Assembly (NCBI RefSeq): GCF_000741285.1
Contig: NZ_JGZE01000011.1
Location: forward strand, 113 to 64,112
Direction of reading: 5' to 3'
DNA length: 64,000 nt
DNA from: Bifidobacterium mongoliense DSM 21395
Lineage (GTDB): Bacteria > Actinomycetota > Actinomycetes > Actinomycetales > Bifidobacteriaceae
The notes beneath the pieces were generated by a model. It ran no database searches, had not been told where the DNA came from, and was given only the letters and a program-made list of their open reading frames with translations. The position numbers and the translations under genes are program-made. Shown here piece by piece: positions 36,973-46,761 of this stretch (position 1 is the stretch's first letter; the number at the start of each line of letters is the position of its first letter).

Positions 36973-38609
36973 TGCGGCCGGAGGATCAACGTCAGCCCAT
37001 CGAGGGGATGATGCCGGGTTCGCCCCGGCAGGAGCGCACTTCGACGTCCTGCAGCGTCGAACACCTGCATTGGGGCGAGGTCTGGCCCGATCGTGAGCGG
37101 TTCCTGGCACTGGCGGACGCCGGGTACCGCATGATTCCGGTCGTGCAACGTCTGCTCGCCGATACGTTGACACCCGTCGAACTGTATCGTCGTCTCGCCG
37201 GAGGGCGCAGCGGCACCTTCATCCTCGAATCCGCCCAATACGGCGGCGGATGGAGCCGGTACAGCTTCATCGGAGCCCGGTCCCTGGCCCAGTTGCGATC
37301 TCGCAACGGCCAGGCGGACTGGCTCGGCGAGGTCCCCGTCGGGGTGCCCCGCGAGGGCGACGTCATCGACGTCCTTCGGTCGACCCTCTCGATCATTCGT
37401 GCACCGGAAGTGGCGGGACTGCCCAATCTCACCGGAGGCATGGTCGGCTCGGTCGGATGGGACGCCCTGCGGCACTGGGAGCCGACCCTGCGCGCCCAGG
37501 CGCCCGACGAGACCGGCCAGCCCGAACTCGCCCTGGCCCTGGCCACCGATCTGGCGGTCATGGACCACATGACCGGATCGCTGTGGCTCATCGCCAACGC
37601 CGTGAACGTCGACGACCGCCCGACCAACGCCGAGGCCGCCTACGACCACGCGGTGGCGCGCCTGCGGACGATGCGCCGCGCGGCCGTCGAGGACGGGGAT
37701 GGCGGCGTCGGCGATGAAGTGCTGTCGCTCGATCCCCTCGCCCCGCAGCCCGAGCTGCGCTATCGCACGGAACGCGGCGAGTACGAGCGGTCGGTGGAAC
37801 GTGCGAAACGGCACATCATCGACGGCGACGTCTTCCAGGTCGTGATCTCCCAGCGTCTCGAACTTGACTCGCCTGCGGACCCCTTCGACGTCTATCGTGT
37901 GCTGCGCACCCTCAACCCCAGTCCCTACATGTATTTCTTCGCGCTGACCGATGCGAGTGGCGCGGACTTCCAAGTGATCGGCTCGAGTCCCGAGACGCTC
38001 ATCAAAGTCGACCACGGGCATGCCCTCACGTTCCCCATCGCCGGGTCCAGACCCCGCGGGGCCACGCTGGAGGAGGACGAACGCCTGGCGCGGGAACTCG
38101 CGGCGGACCCCAAGGAACGCAGCGAGCACATCATGCTCGTGGATCTCTCCCGCAACGATCTGAGCCGCGTGTGCGTGCCCGACAGCGTGAACGTGGTCAC
38201 CCTCATGGAGATCAAGCGGTTCAGCCACATCATGCACCTGTGTTCGAGCGTGTCGGGGCGGGTCGATCCCGGTCTCACCTCCTTCGACGTCTTCACGTCG
38301 GCGTTTCCCGCCGGCACGTTGTCGGGAGCGCCGCGTCCGAGGGCCATCGAGATCATCGACGAGCTCGAGCCCGCCGACCGGGGCATCTACGGCGGTACTG
38401 TGGGATATTTCGATTTCTCGGGCAACCTCGACATGGCCATCGCGATCCGCACGGCATACCTGCACGACCATCGGGCCGTGGTCCAGGCGGGTGCGGGCAT
38501 CGTGCTCGATTCGAAGCCTGAACGAGAATGGATGGAGACCCGCAACAAGGCCGCGTCCAGCGTGGAGGCCATTCGTATGGCCGCGCGATTGCGGCATACC
38601 ACGGTCTGA
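36969..38609 (+). CDS. trpE: Anthranilate synthase component I
   Basis: Converts chorismate to anthranilate with a glutamine amidotransferase partner not present in the window. The chorismate-binding domain shows [39 protein letters not shown] and [12 protein letters not shown]. The N-terminal FILESAQ matches the LLES tryptophan feedback site, so the enzyme is probably inhibited by Trp. Length 546. The AGGAGGCC ribosome site lies inside the end of hisI, and the ATG overlaps its stop. Confidence 0.96.
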   Translation: MMRPEDQRQPIEGMMPGSPRQERTSTSCSVEHLHWGEVWPDRERFLALADAGYRMIPVVQRLLADTLTPVELYRRLAGGRSGTFILESAQYGGGWSRYSFIGARSLAQLRSRNGQADWLGEVPVGVPREGDVIDVLRSTLSIIRAPEVAGLPNLTGGMVGSVGWDALRHWEPTLRAQAPDETGQPELALALATDLAVMDHMTGSLWLIANAVNVDDRPTNAEAAYDHAVARLRTMRRAAVEDGDGGVGDEVLSLDPLAPQPELRYRTERGEYERSVERAKRHIIDGDVFQVVISQRLELDSPADPFDVYRVLRTLNPSPYMYFFALTDASGADFQVIGSSPETLIKVDHGHALTFPIAGSRPRGATLEEDERLARELAADPKERSEHIMLVDLSRNDLSRVCVPDSVNVVTLMEIKRFSHIMHLCSSVSGRVDPGLTSFDVFTSAFPAGTLSGAPRPRAIEIIDELEPADRGIYGGTVGYFDFSGNLDMAIAIRTAYLHDHRAVVQAGAGIVLDSKPEREWMETRNKAASSVEAIRMAARLRHTTV

Positions 38610-38634
38610 TGCCGGTCGGATCGCAAGACGTCGG

Positions 38635-38662
38635 ACGGTGCGCCGGCCGACGCACCGTATAG
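38635..38662 (+). promoter_or_regulatory. Palindrome overlapping a -10-like element before trpCB
   Basis: ACGGTGCG (38635-38642) and CGCACCGT (38651-38658) are perfect inverted 8-mers around an 8-nt loop. The last bases run into TATAGT (38657-38662), a possible -10 box. It lies in the only sizeable gap of the trp genes and could be an operator or an attenuator-like stem; there is no T run. Confidence 0.4.
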
Positions 38663-38693
38663 TGTGTCGTGTTTCATCACAGGAGGAGGCAGC

Positions 38694-40793
38694 ATGTCCG
38701 TACTCGATGAGTTGGTCGCGGGAGCGCGTGAGGATCTGCGGGAGCGCGAGGAGCGCGTACCGTTTGACGAGGTCAGGAAGCGCGCCCAGTCGGCGCCGGA
38801 ACCCCTCGACGCGACGCGATGGCTCAGGAGCGCGGACGGCGTCGCCGTCATCGCCGAAATCAAGCGGGCCTCGCCGTCCAAAGGCGATCTGCGGGACATT
38901 GCGGACCCCGCGGCGTTGGCCCGGCAATACGAGCGCGGTGGCGCCTCCGTCGTCTCCGTGCTCACCGAAGGCCGGCGGTTCAAGGGGTCGTTGGATGATC
39001 TGGACGCCGTGCGCGAGGCGGTGCGCATACCGGTGCTGCGCAAGGACTTCATCGTCTCCGACTATCAGATATGGGAGGCGCGCGCCCATGGGGCCGATTT
39101 CGTGCTCCTCATCGTCGCGGCGCTCGATGACGACACGTTGCGCCACCTGCTCGAAGTGACCCATGAGCTGTCGATGACGGCGCTGGTCGAAACCCATGAC
39201 CGCGGGGAGATCAAGCGGGCGTTGGCCGCCGGTGCGAGGGTGCTGGGCATCAACGCGCGGAACCTGAAGGATCTGCACGTGGACGTGGGCACGTACGACG
39301 ACCTCGCCGTCGATCTGCCCGGGGACGTCATCCGCGTCGCCGAATCGGGCGTCTTCGGCAGTGTCGAAGTCGAGGCTTACGCCCGGGCCGGAGCGGACGC
39401 GATACTGGTCGGTGAGGGCGTGGCCACCGCCCGTGATCCCGAACAGGCGGTCGCACGACTCGTGGCGACCGGTGCCCGTGTGGCGGCCTCGACGCGAATG
39501 CCGCTGAGCACGCACGAAGGCCCGTATTTCGGCGAGTTCGGCGGACGCTATGTGCCCGAAGCCCTCGTCGGCGCCCTCGACGAACTCGAGCGCGTGTACA
39601 CCGAAGCGAAGGCCGATCCCGAATTCCAGCAGGAATTCGCCCGGCTCAACCGGCAGTATGTCGGCCGCCCCTCCGCGCTCACCGAGGCCCCGCGGTTCGC
39701 CGCGCGGCTCAACGAACGCGTCGGGCTCAACGCGAGGGTCTTCCTCAAGCGCGAGGATCTCAACCACACCGGCGCCCATAAGATCAACAACGCCTTGGGT
39801 CAGGCCCTACTCGTCAAACGGATGGGCAAGACCAGGGTCATCGCCGAGACCGGAGCCGGTCAGCACGGGGTCGCCACGGCCACCGTGTGCGCGATGTTCA
39901 ATCTCAAATGCCGTATCTACATGGGCCAGATCGACGCCCGCCGCCAGGCGCTCAACGTCGCCCGCATGCGCCTGCTCGGCGCCGAGGTGGTCGAGGTGAC
40001 CCAGGGGACCAGGATCCTCAAGGACGCCATCAACGAGGCCCTGCGCGACTGGGTGACCAATGTGGAGTCGACGCACTATCTGCTCGGCACGGTCGCCGGT
40101 CCGCATCCCTTCCCGACCATGGTCCGCGATTTCCAGAAGATCATCGGCGAGGAGGCGAAGCGCCAGCTGCGCGAGGAGTACGGCGTCGATCATCCCGACG
40201 CCATCTGCGCCTGCGTGGGCGGCGGTTCGAACGCCATCGGCGCCATGAACGTCTTCCTCGACGACGACCGCGTCAACCTCTATGGCTTCGAGGCGGGCGG
40301 TCATGGTCTGGATTCCGGCGAACACGCCATCCGGCTGACGCCCGGCACGGGGCAGCTCGGGCTCTTCCAAGGCGCCCGCTCGTATCTGCTGGAGAACGAC
40401 GAGGGCCAGACGCTCGACACCTATTCCATCTCCGCCGGCCTCGACTACGCCTCGGTGGGCCCCGAGCACGCCTGGCTCAAGGACCTGGGGCGCGTGCAGT
40501 ACTCGTACGCCACGGATGGCGAGGCCATGTCGGCCTTCAAGGATCTGTGCGAGACCGAGGGCATCATCCCCGCCATCGAGAGCGCGCACGCCGTCGCCGG
40601 CGCCTACAAGGCCGCGGCCGACCTCAAAGCCAAGGGCTATCGCGACCCGGTCATCATGGTCAACATCTCCGGCCGAGGGGACAAGGACGTGGCCACCGCG
40701 GGCAAGTGGTTCGGCTATCTGACCGACGAGCAGAGCCGTTCGCTCGAAGCCAACGGCGCCCACGGCACATCACAGGACGAGGAGCAGGCATGA
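38694..40793 (+). CDS. trpCB: TrpC-TrpB fusion: indole-3-glycerol-phosphate synthase / tryptophan synthase beta
   Basis: One 699-residue protein with two full enzymes. Residues 1 to about 262 are indoleglycerol phosphate synthase ([10 protein letters not shown] at 55-64, [18 protein letters not shown]). From Met 269 the sequence is Trp[15 protein letters not shown], the PLP lysine in HTGAHKINN (Lys 363), [20 protein letters not shown] and the C-terminal NISGRGDKD. The two joined in frame with only a short linker (VAASTR). The fusion might couple the indole precursor step with the synthase. AGGAGGAGG before the ATG at 38694. The stop overlaps the trpA ATG. trpD and trpF are absent nearby. Confidence 0.97.
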   Translation: MSVLDELVAGAREDLREREERVPFDEVRKRAQSAPEPLDATRWLRSADGVAVIAEIKRASPSKGDLRDIADPAALARQYERGGASVVSVLTEGRRFKGSLDDLDAVREAVRIPVLRKDFIVSDYQIWEARAHGADFVLLIVAALDDDTLRHLLEVTHELSMTALVETHDRGEIKRALAAGARVLGINARNLKDLHVDVGTYDDLAVDLPGDVIRVAESGVFGSVEVEAYARAGADAILVGEGVATARDPEQAVARLVATGARVAASTRMPLSTHEGPYFGEFGGRYVPEALVGALDELERVYTEAKADPEFQQEFARLNRQYVGRPSALTEAPRFAARLNERVGLNARVFLKREDLNHTGAHKINNALGQALLVKRMGKTRVIAETGAGQHGVATATVCAMFNLKCRIYMGQIDARRQALNVARMRLLGAEVVEVTQGTRILKDAINEALRDWVTNVESTHYLLGTVAGPHPFPTMVRDFQKIIGEEAKRQLREEYGVDHPDAICACVGGGSNAIGAMNVFLDDDRVNLYGFEAGGHGLDSGEHAIRLTPGTGQLGLFQGARSYLLENDEGQTLDTYSISAGLDYASVGPEHAWLKDLGRVQYSYATDGEAMSAFKDLCETEGIIPAIESAHAVAGAYKAAADLKAKGYRDPVIMVNISGRGDKDVATAGKWFGYLTDEQSRSLEANGAHGTSQDEEQA

Positions 40794-41707
40794 GTGCGAA
40801 CACGGTTATGGACAGCATGGCGGCACGCGGCGGCGATACGGCGGGCCCGTCGATACCCGAGCAGCCGCTCGGCCTGAGCGCAAGGCCCAGCCCGACGGGC
40901 TCGCGGCTCGCGACCCTCGCGGGGCGCGATGAGCCGGCATTCATCGGATACCTGCCCTATGGCTTCCCCGATCCCGACACGTCGCCACGTGCCTTCGAGA
41001 CCCTGGTGCGTCACGGCGTGGATATCGTCGAGATAGGTCTGCCGTATTCCGATCCCGTCATGGACGGCCCCGTCATCCAGACGGCTTCGCGCCAAGCCAT
41101 CGCCGCCGGTGAGCGGATCGAAGGGGTGTTCCGGGCCGTGCAGGCCGTCGCCCAGGCCGGAGGGGTGCCTCTGGTCATGAGTTATTGGAACCTGATCTTC
41201 CATTACGGCGTCGAGCGGTTCGCCGCGCGCTTCGCCGATGCGGGCGGGGCCGGACTCATCACCCCCGACCTGATTCCGGACGAGGCCGGAGAGTGGATCG
41301 AGGCGTCGGATCGTCATGGGCTCGACCGCATCTTCCTCGTCGCCCCCGATTCGACCGACGAACGTATCCGTGTGGCCGCGGCCAACAGTCGCGGTTTCGT
41401 CTATGCCGCCTCTCGCATGGGCGTGACCGGGGAGCGTGCCACCCTGTCCTCGTCCCCGAGGGAACTGGTCCGGCGCACCCGAGCCGTGGGCGCCGATCAC
41501 GTCTGCGTCGGCATCGGGGTGTCCACCCCCGCGCAGGGCCGTGAAGTCGGTTCCTACGCCGACGGGGTGATCGTCGGTTCGGCGTTGGTGCACACGCTGC
41601 TCGACGGCCACGACAGTAACGCCGCATCCGCACGGCCCAACTCCCTTGATGCCCTGGCCGCCACGACGGAAGGTCTGGCCGAGGCGATTCACGGGGCGCG
41701 TCGCTAG
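40790..41707 (+). CDS. trpA: Tryptophan synthase alpha chain
   Basis: Cleaves indole-3-glycerol phosphate to indole, which is channelled to TrpB. Signatures are [11 protein letters not shown] (catalytic Glu is in the following [18 protein letters not shown]), [27 protein letters not shown] and [10 protein letters not shown]. The 40-residue lead before the domain is Ala/Gly/Ser-rich and unusual for TrpA. The ATG overlaps the TrpCB stop by 4 bp with GAGGAGCAGG before it. Confidence 0.96.
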   Translation: MSANTVMDSMAARGGDTAGPSIPEQPLGLSARPSPTGSRLATLAGRDEPAFIGYLPYGFPDPDTSPRAFETLVRHGVDIVEIGLPYSDPVMDGPVIQTASRQAIAAGERIEGVFRAVQAVAQAGGVPLVMSYWNLIFHYGVERFAARFADAGGAGLITPDLIPDEAGEWIEASDRHGLDRIFLVAPDSTDERIRVAAANSRGFVYAASRMGVTGERATLSSSPRELVRRTRAVGADHVCVGIGVSTPAQGREVGSYADGVIVGSALVHTLLDGHDSNAASARPNSLDALAATTEGLAEAIHGARR

Positions 41708-41767
41708 ATCGCCCTCACCGGTGCCGGGGCGCGTGTGACGGTCGTCGATGGTCGCGATGTCGCCCGT

Positions 41768-41805
41768 GCCCGACCGCAACGAGTCAGCGCCCGGTGCGGT
41801 CGGGC
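41768..41805 (+). terminator. Hairpin after trpA
   Basis: GCCCGACCGCA (41768-41778) pairs perfectly with TGCGGTCGGGC (41795-41805) across 16 nt, 60 nt after trpA. There is no T run, so it may be a terminator of the his-trp operon only with other factors. Confidence 0.45.
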
Positions 41806-41837
41806 GGGGGCTCCCCGAACCAGCGACCGGTCAGACC

Positions 41838-41865
41838 GTGACATATCGCCGTAATCGAGTACCAT
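41838..41865 (+). promoter_or_regulatory. Predicted promoter of lgt
   Basis: GTGACA (41838-41843) and TACCAT (41860-41865) are 16 nt apart, giving an mRNA leader of only a few bases before the ATG at 41875. Confidence 0.42.
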
Positions 41866-41874
41866 CGGGGAATC

Positions 41875-42807
41875 ATGAACCTCAGTTACATCCCGTCCCC
41901 GACGGTCTCCCAGGTCACCTTGGGCCCGGTCGTCATCCATTTCTACGCGTTGTGCATCCTCGTCGGCATCGTGCTGGCGGTGTGGATCGGGTCGACCCGG
42001 TGGAAGCGTTGGGGCGGCACCTTCGACCAGTTCCTCGACATCACCCTGTGGGCGGTGCCGGCGGGCATCGTCGGGGCGCGGCTGTATCACGTCATCACCA
42101 CGCCCGAGCGGTTCTTCGGGCCCAACGGCGACTGGGTGGAGATGTTCCGCATCTGGCACGGCGGGCTGGGGATCTGGGGCAGCATCGCGCTCGGCGCCCT
42201 GGCCGCCTGGGCGTGGTGCCGTCACTGCGGATACCCCACCGCGCTGCTCATGGATGCGTTGGCGCCCGGCCTGCTCGTGGCCCAGGCGGTGGGCCGTCTG
42301 GGCAACTGGTTCAATCAGGAGCTGTACGGCGCCCCAACCACGTTGCCGTGGGGACTCAAGCTCAACACGGCCGGCACCGCCATCGGTCAGGGTGAGCAGT
42401 GCTACGACGGCGACACCTGCCCCGTCGGCACGTTGTTCCAGCCCACGTTCCTCTACGAGATGATATGGAACCTCATCGGCGCGGCGTTGATCGTCTGGAT
42501 CTCGCGCATGGCCGCGACGAGGCTCAAGGCCGGCTCGTCCTTCGTGCTCTACGTGCTGTGGTACACGGCAGGACGCACCTGGATCGAGATGCTGCGCATC
42601 GATTTCGCCCATGAATTCTTCGGCGTCCGCATCAACGTATGGGTGTCGATTGCGGTATTCGTCGCCGCAGCCATCGTCTTCATCGTGCTGCAGCGCCGTG
42701 GTGCGGCGACGGCGCTGCTCTCCGAGAAGCTGCGGACTCTCACCGAGGCCGAGGGGCAGCGTGAGGGTGCCGACACAGACGTCGCCGGCTCTCATCCGCA
42801 GGCATGA
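41875..42807 (+). CDS. lgt: Prolipoprotein diacylglyceryl transferase
   Basis: Membrane enzyme that lipidates the Cys of lipoproteins; the three lipoproteins in this window are its substrates. The 310-residue protein has about seven helices and motifs IWHGGLGIWG and the Lgt signature GRLGNWFNQELYG, followed by FLYEMIWNL and GRTWIEMLRID. The tail after residue 290 is acidic. Start at 41875 after CGGGGAATC. It probably has its own promoter and is followed by rpe 36 nt later. Confidence 0.96.
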   Translation: MNLSYIPSPTVSQVTLGPVVIHFYALCILVGIVLAVWIGSTRWKRWGGTFDQFLDITLWAVPAGIVGARLYHVITTPERFFGPNGDWVEMFRIWHGGLGIWGSIALGALAAWAWCRHCGYPTALLMDALAPGLLVAQAVGRLGNWFNQELYGAPTTLPWGLKLNTAGTAIGQGEQCYDGDTCPVGTLFQPTFLYEMIWNLIGAALIVWISRMAATRLKAGSSFVLYVLWYTAGRTWIEMLRIDFAHEFFGVRINVWVSIAVFVAAAIVFIVLQRRGAATALLSEKLRTLTEAEGQREGADTDVAGSHPQA

Positions 42808-42843
42808 TGGCCTTCGTCGTTCGCACTTCATAGAATGACAAGC

Positions 42844-43509
42844 ATGAGCATACGAATCGCACCGAGCATCCTATCCGCCGACTTCTGCAATCTGGAACGT
42901 GACCTCACACGGATCTCCCATGCCGACCTCGTGCATGTCGATGTGATGGACCATCACTTCGTGCCGAATCTGACGCTTGGCGAGCCGATCGTCCGCCGTA
43001 TCTGCGAGGTGTCCGCCATGCCCGTGGATGTCCACCTCATGATCGAGGACCCCGACCGCTGGGCTCCCGGCTACGCCGAGCTCGGTGCCAAATCGGTCAG
43101 CTTCCACATGGGCGCCACTCACGCCCCGGTTCGCCTGGCTCGCCAGCTGCGGGGCATGGGCTGCCAGGCTTGCTTCGCGGTGCGCCCGGCCGAGCCCGTC
43201 GAACCGATCTTCGACATCCTCGACGAGTTCGACATGGTGCTCATCATGACCGTGGAACCCGGCTTCGGCGGGCAGAAGTTCCTCGCCAACCAGATGGACA
43301 AGGTCAGGCGCCTGCGCGACGAAATCACGCGGCGTGGACTCGATACCCATATCCAGGTCGATGGCGGCGTGAACCCCTCGACGGCGCGCACCGTCGCCGA
43401 GGCAGGCGCCGACGTGCTGGTGGCCGGTTCGGCGGTGTTCGGCGCCGATTCGCCGAACACCGCGATCGACGAGATCCGGGACCATGCCCAGGAGGCGTAC
43501 CGGGCCTGA
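42844..43509 (+). CDS. rpe: Ribulose-phosphate 3-epimerase
   Basis: Interconverts ribulose 5-phosphate and xylulose 5-phosphate, which feeds the fructose-6-phosphate phosphoketolase pathway of bifidobacteria. Motifs are IAPSILSADF, VHVDVMDHHFVPNLTLG, VDVHLMIEDP, IMTVEPGFGGQKF and QVDGGVNPST. 221 residues. The start could be the ATG at 42835 or 42844; the family begins near the later one. It is followed by hisE after 111 nt. Confidence 0.97.
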   Translation: MSIRIAPSILSADFCNLERDLTRISHADLVHVDVMDHHFVPNLTLGEPIVRRICEVSAMPVDVHLMIEDPDRWAPGYAELGAKSVSFHMGATHAPVRLARQLRGMGCQACFAVRPAEPVEPIFDILDEFDMVLIMTVEPGFGGQKFLANQMDKVRRLRDEITRRGLDTHIQVDGGVNPSTARTVAEAGADVLVAGSAVFGADSPNTAIDEIRDHAQEAYRA

Positions 43510-43620
43510 TCGGTCCGCCGCAGTCCGAAGACGGTCGCATTACCCACCGGGCGCCGAACACGCATCAGCGTGGCGCCCGCATCACAAATCCCGCCAACCC
43601 AGCAGATGAAGGCAGAGCAG

Positions 43621-43884
43621 ATGAAGACATTCGAATCGTTGTTCGAGGAACTCAGCGACAAGGCCCAGAGCAAGGCACCGGGCTCGCTGACCGTCGACGA
43701 ACTGGCGAAGGGCACCCACGCCATCGGCAAGAAGATCGTCGAGGAGGCGGGGGAGACCTGGATCGCCTCCGAATACGAAGGCGCGGAGCGCACCGCCGAG
43801 GAGATGAGCCAGCTCATCTACCACATTCAGGTCATGATGATTGACCGAGGCATCACGCTGGAGGACATCTACAAGAACCTGTAG
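43621..43884 (+). CDS. hisE: Phosphoribosyl-ATP pyrophosphohydrolase
   Basis: Second step of histidine synthesis, 87 residues, helical MazG-like fold: [13 protein letters not shown], the metal-binding [10 protein letters not shown] and [18 protein letters not shown] before ATG at 43621 supports this start over the longer one at 43570. It is separate from HisI and forms a pair with hisG, 51 nt downstream. Confidence 0.96.
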   Translation: MKTFESLFEELSDKAQSKAPGSLTVDELAKGTHAIGKKIVEEAGETWIASEYEGAERTAEEMSQLIYHIQVMMIDRGITLEDIYKNL

Positions 43885-43935
43885 GCCGCATTCCCACGAG
43901 AGGACACCGAAGCCATTCGGTGGCGAGGAGATCAC

Positions 43936-44787
43936 ATGTTACGAATCGCAATACCAAATAAGGGCATGCTGTCAGAGCCGGCGTGGAATATGCTCGGCGA
44001 AGCCGGATACCGTCTGCGCCATAATCCGCGGCAGTTGGTCGTCCAGGATCCGGACAACGACGTCGAGCTGTTCTATCTGCGGCCGCTCGACATCGCCGTC
44101 TACGTGGGCAGCGGCACGATCGACGTCGGGATCACCGGCAGGGACCTGCTGCTCAATTCCGAGACGGAGGCTCGCGAGGAGCTCGCGCTGGGCTTCGGGG
44201 CCTCGACCTTCCGGTTCGCCGCCCCCCAGGGTTCGCCGATCGACAATCTCGAGGACGTCGACGGTAAGCGTGTCGCGACCACCTATGACAAGCTGGTGGG
44301 CGATTATCTTGCCGGGCACGGTATCAAGGCCGGCATCATCCATCTGGATGGGGCCGTCGAATCCTCGGTGCAGCTCGGTGTCGCCGACCTCATCGCGGAT
44401 GTGGTCTCCACCGGCACGACCCTGCGCAATGCCGGGCTGCGGGTGTTCGGGGACCCCATCCTGCATTCCCAGGCCGTGCTCATCGCATCGCCGAGGGTGC
44501 AGCAGGACGACGAGCGGCTCACCGTGCTCTCACGTCGTCTCGAGGGCGTGTTGACGGCGCAGCATTACGTCCTCATGGACTACGACATCCCCGTCGGCGA
44601 TGTCGCCCGCGCGATCGCCGTGACGCCGGGCTTCGAAAGCCCGACGATCTCGCCGCTGCACGACAAGCAGTGGGTCGCCATCAGGGTCATGGTGCCCCGC
44701 GAGAAAGTCAACCGGCTCATGGACGAGTTGTATGAGGTCGGTGCGCGGGGCATCATCGTCACCGCGTTGCAGGCCTCGAGGATTTGA
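43936..44787 (+). CDS. hisG: ATP phosphoribosyltransferase, long form
   Basis: First and committed step of histidine synthesis. The 283 residues are of the long, feedback-inhibited form: start [15 protein letters not shown], the PRPP-binding [14 protein letters not shown] near residue 155 and the C-terminal regulatory domain (from about 205). CGAGGAGATCAC before the ATG is a strong ribosome site. It lies in hisE-hisG, followed 10 nt later by pgsA. Confidence 0.97.
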   Translation: MLRIAIPNKGMLSEPAWNMLGEAGYRLRHNPRQLVVQDPDNDVELFYLRPLDIAVYVGSGTIDVGITGRDLLLNSETEAREELALGFGASTFRFAAPQGSPIDNLEDVDGKRVATTYDKLVGDYLAGHGIKAGIIHLDGAVESSVQLGVADLIADVVSTGTTLRNAGLRVFGDPILHSQAVLIASPRVQQDDERLTVLSRRLEGVLTAQHYVLMDYDIPVGDVARAIAVTPGFESPTISPLHDKQWVAIRVMVPREKVNRLMDELYEVGARGIIVTALQASRI

Positions 44788-44797
44788 GCCGGCGGGT

Positions 44798-45394
44798 ATG
44801 AACGAACATGGCCGGGAGCGGTTCAGCCCCGAACCCAGGAACGTCTACCTGACCGTTCCGAACCTCATCAGCGTCCTGCGGATCATCTCCATTCCCGTGA
44901 TCGCCGCGCTCGTCGTGCATCACCGCATGGCGCTGGCCCTGGTCGTGTTGACCTTGTCCGCGTTGTCCGACGGGGTGGACGGGTTCATCGCCAGGTCGTT
45001 CAACCAGGTCACGCGGATGGGCCAGATCCTCGACCCGGTCGCCGACCGGCTGCTGATCCTGTGCAGCGTGCTCGCCCTGGGCATGGCCGGCATCATCCCG
45101 TTGTGGATGATCGTCATCGTGGGACTGCGCGATTTCGTCATGGGGATTCAGATCCTCGTGCTCGCCCAGCACGACTATGGTCCGCTCCCGGTCAACTTCG
45201 TGGGCAAGACCGGCACCGCAATGCTCATGGTGTCCATCATCGTGCTCATCATCGCCGATCTGATCGGCGGGCCGGCGTTCTTGATGCTCCATACGATTGG
45301 TCTTGCCATTGGCATCTGGGGCGTGGCCGTGTACTGGCTGGCGGGACTGATCTACTTGCGCCAGGGCCAGGATCTGATCCGAACCGACCGGTGA
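44798..45394 (+). CDS. pgsA: CDP-alcohol phosphatidyltransferase (PgsA-like)
   Basis: Membrane enzyme of 198 residues that transfers a phosphatidyl group from CDP-diacylglycerol. The full motif DGxxDGxxARx8Gx3Dx3D reads SDGVDGFIARSFNQVTRM then GQILDPVADR. Six helices are expected. Position next to DUF881-DUF1290-DUF881-garA-ftsR equals that of M. tuberculosis pgsA2, so glycerol phosphate or inositol phosphate acceptor remains open. Start ATG at 44798 after GGCGGGT. Confidence 0.9.
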   Translation: MNEHGRERFSPEPRNVYLTVPNLISVLRIISIPVIAALVVHHRMALALVVLTLSALSDGVDGFIARSFNQVTRMGQILDPVADRLLILCSVLALGMAGIIPLWMIVIVGLRDFVMGIQILVLAQHDYGPLPVNFVGKTGTAMLMVSIIVLIIADLIGGPAFLMLHTIGLAIGIWGVAVYWLAGLIYLRQGQDLIRTDR

Positions 45395-45399
45395 ACGCC

Positions 45400-46422
45400 A
45401 TGACGACCGGTAGGGAAGGCGGGCGCGGGCGCGATGGTGCATCGTCGCACCGCCATCCCATGCCCGCCTCCATCCCGCCGGCGGACCCCGAGGGGCCCGC
45501 GGATCGCCGGCGCGCCGTCTTCTCCAGGCAGGCTGCGGGGCTGGAGGGTCGCCATGCCTTGGAACACGTGCCGGATGGTGGCCGCGGACGCCGCCGCGCC
45601 GTCATGCGCGACGATGCGCTGCGACTGATCGATGATCTGACGAACCGTTCCGTGGACCCCATGTTCTCCGATGCCCGATTGGCTCCACGGAGCCGGGGCC
45701 GTGTGGAGATCTGGTTCTCGCGCGTCATCGTCTTCGCGATATGCCTGGCGGTCGGATTCGCCGGCTCGCTCATCGTGCGCCAACTGCATTCCGATCCCCG
45801 CAAGGAGGTGCGCGACACGCTCATCAGCCAGCTCAACGCCGAGAACTCGCGCGTCGACTCGCTGGTCAAGGACACGAGGGCGATACGCGAGCAGGTCGAC
45901 GTGCAGTCGAATAAACTCGGTTCCTCCCAGGATGACGGGACCATGGACCGGGACACCATCGGCACGGGACTGGGCACGGTCACCGGACCGGGCATCACGC
46001 TCACGCTGGCGAACCCCATCGCCGCAGGCGACGGCGGCTCCGACGGGTCGACCCCCCGTGAGGGGCAATCCAACCGCATCCGTGTGGTCACCGATCTGGA
46101 TCTGCAGCAGTTCGTCTCGCTGCTCTGGCATGCCGGCGCCGAATCCATCGCGATCAACGGCTACCGCATCGGCGTGCAGACCTCCGTACGCACGGCGGGT
46201 CAGACGATTCTCATCGGCGTGAACCAGATCCAGAGTCCGTACAAGATCCAGGCCATCGGTGACGGCGACGCCCTGGCGAACGCCATGAGCGCGAAGGCCC
46301 TGCCCGCGCTGTATGCTTCCTACCAGGCGTCGGGCATGTATCCGCAGGTCAGCAAAGCGGATTCCATGACCCTGCAGCCGGCGGATTCCGGCGATGTGAG
46401 CTTTGCGAAAAGGAGCGAATAG
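45400..46422 (+). CDS. DUF881 family protein, first copy
   Basis: Predicted membrane-anchored protein of 340 residues with a long cytoplasmic Arg-rich lead (1-105), one helix (SRVIVFAICLAVGFAGSLIV) and an extracytoplasmic DUF881 domain beginning with a coiled coil (EVRDTLISQLNAENSRVDSL) and continuing through GPGITLTLAN and LQQFVSLLWHAGAESIAING. Function of the family is unknown; its genes sit with pgsA, DUF1290 and garA across actinobacteria. GTG at 45391, overlapping the pgsA stop, is an alternative start. Confidence 0.88.
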   Translation: MTTGREGGRGRDGASSHRHPMPASIPPADPEGPADRRRAVFSRQAAGLEGRHALEHVPDGGRGRRRAVMRDDALRLIDDLTNRSVDPMFSDARLAPRSRGRVEIWFSRVIVFAICLAVGFAGSLIVRQLHSDPRKEVRDTLISQLNAENSRVDSLVKDTRAIREQVDVQSNKLGSSQDDGTMDRDTIGTGLGTVTGPGITLTLANPIAAGDGGSDGSTPREGQSNRIRVVTDLDLQQFVSLLWHAGAESIAINGYRIGVQTSVRTAGQTILIGVNQIQSPYKIQAIGDGDALANAMSAKALPALYASYQASGMYPQVSKADSMTLQPADSGDVSFAKRSE

Positions 46423-46755
46423 ATGGCTGCTGTACTCGGTCTCATCATCGGTGTCGTCGTCGGTATCTTCATCCGACCCGACATCCCCATCGTCCTGCAG
46501 CCGTACCTGCCCATCATGGTCGTGGCCGCCCTCGACGCGTTGCTGGGCGCCGCGCGGTCGTTCTTCGAGCGCAGCTTCTCCGACCGGGTCTTCGTCATAT
46601 CCTTCATCTCCAACGTGCTCACCGCCACCCTGCTCGTGCTGCTGGGCAACCAGCTGGGCGTGGGATCACAGCTGCAGACCGCCGTCATCGTGGTCCTGGG
46701 CATCCGCATCTTCTCCAACGTCTCATCCATACGCCGCTTCATCTTCCAGAGCTGA
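46423..46755 (+). CDS. Small DUF1290 membrane protein (Sbp-like)
   Basis: A 110-residue protein with three hydrophobic helices: AVLGLIIGVVVGIF, YLPIMVVAALDALLGA and FVISFISNVLTATLLVLLG. The conserved FFERSFSDRVFVISF loop is between helices 2 and 3. It belongs to the DUF1290/Sbp family of unknown function. AAAAGGAGCGAATAG directly precedes the ATG and includes the stop of the DUF881 gene, so the three genes are tightly linked. Confidence 0.93.
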   Translation: MAAVLGLIIGVVVGIFIRPDIPIVLQPYLPIMVVAALDALLGAARSFFERSFSDRVFVISFISNVLTATLLVLLGNQLGVGSQLQTAVIVVLGIRIFSNVSSIRRFIFQS

Positions 46756-46761
46756 CCCATC

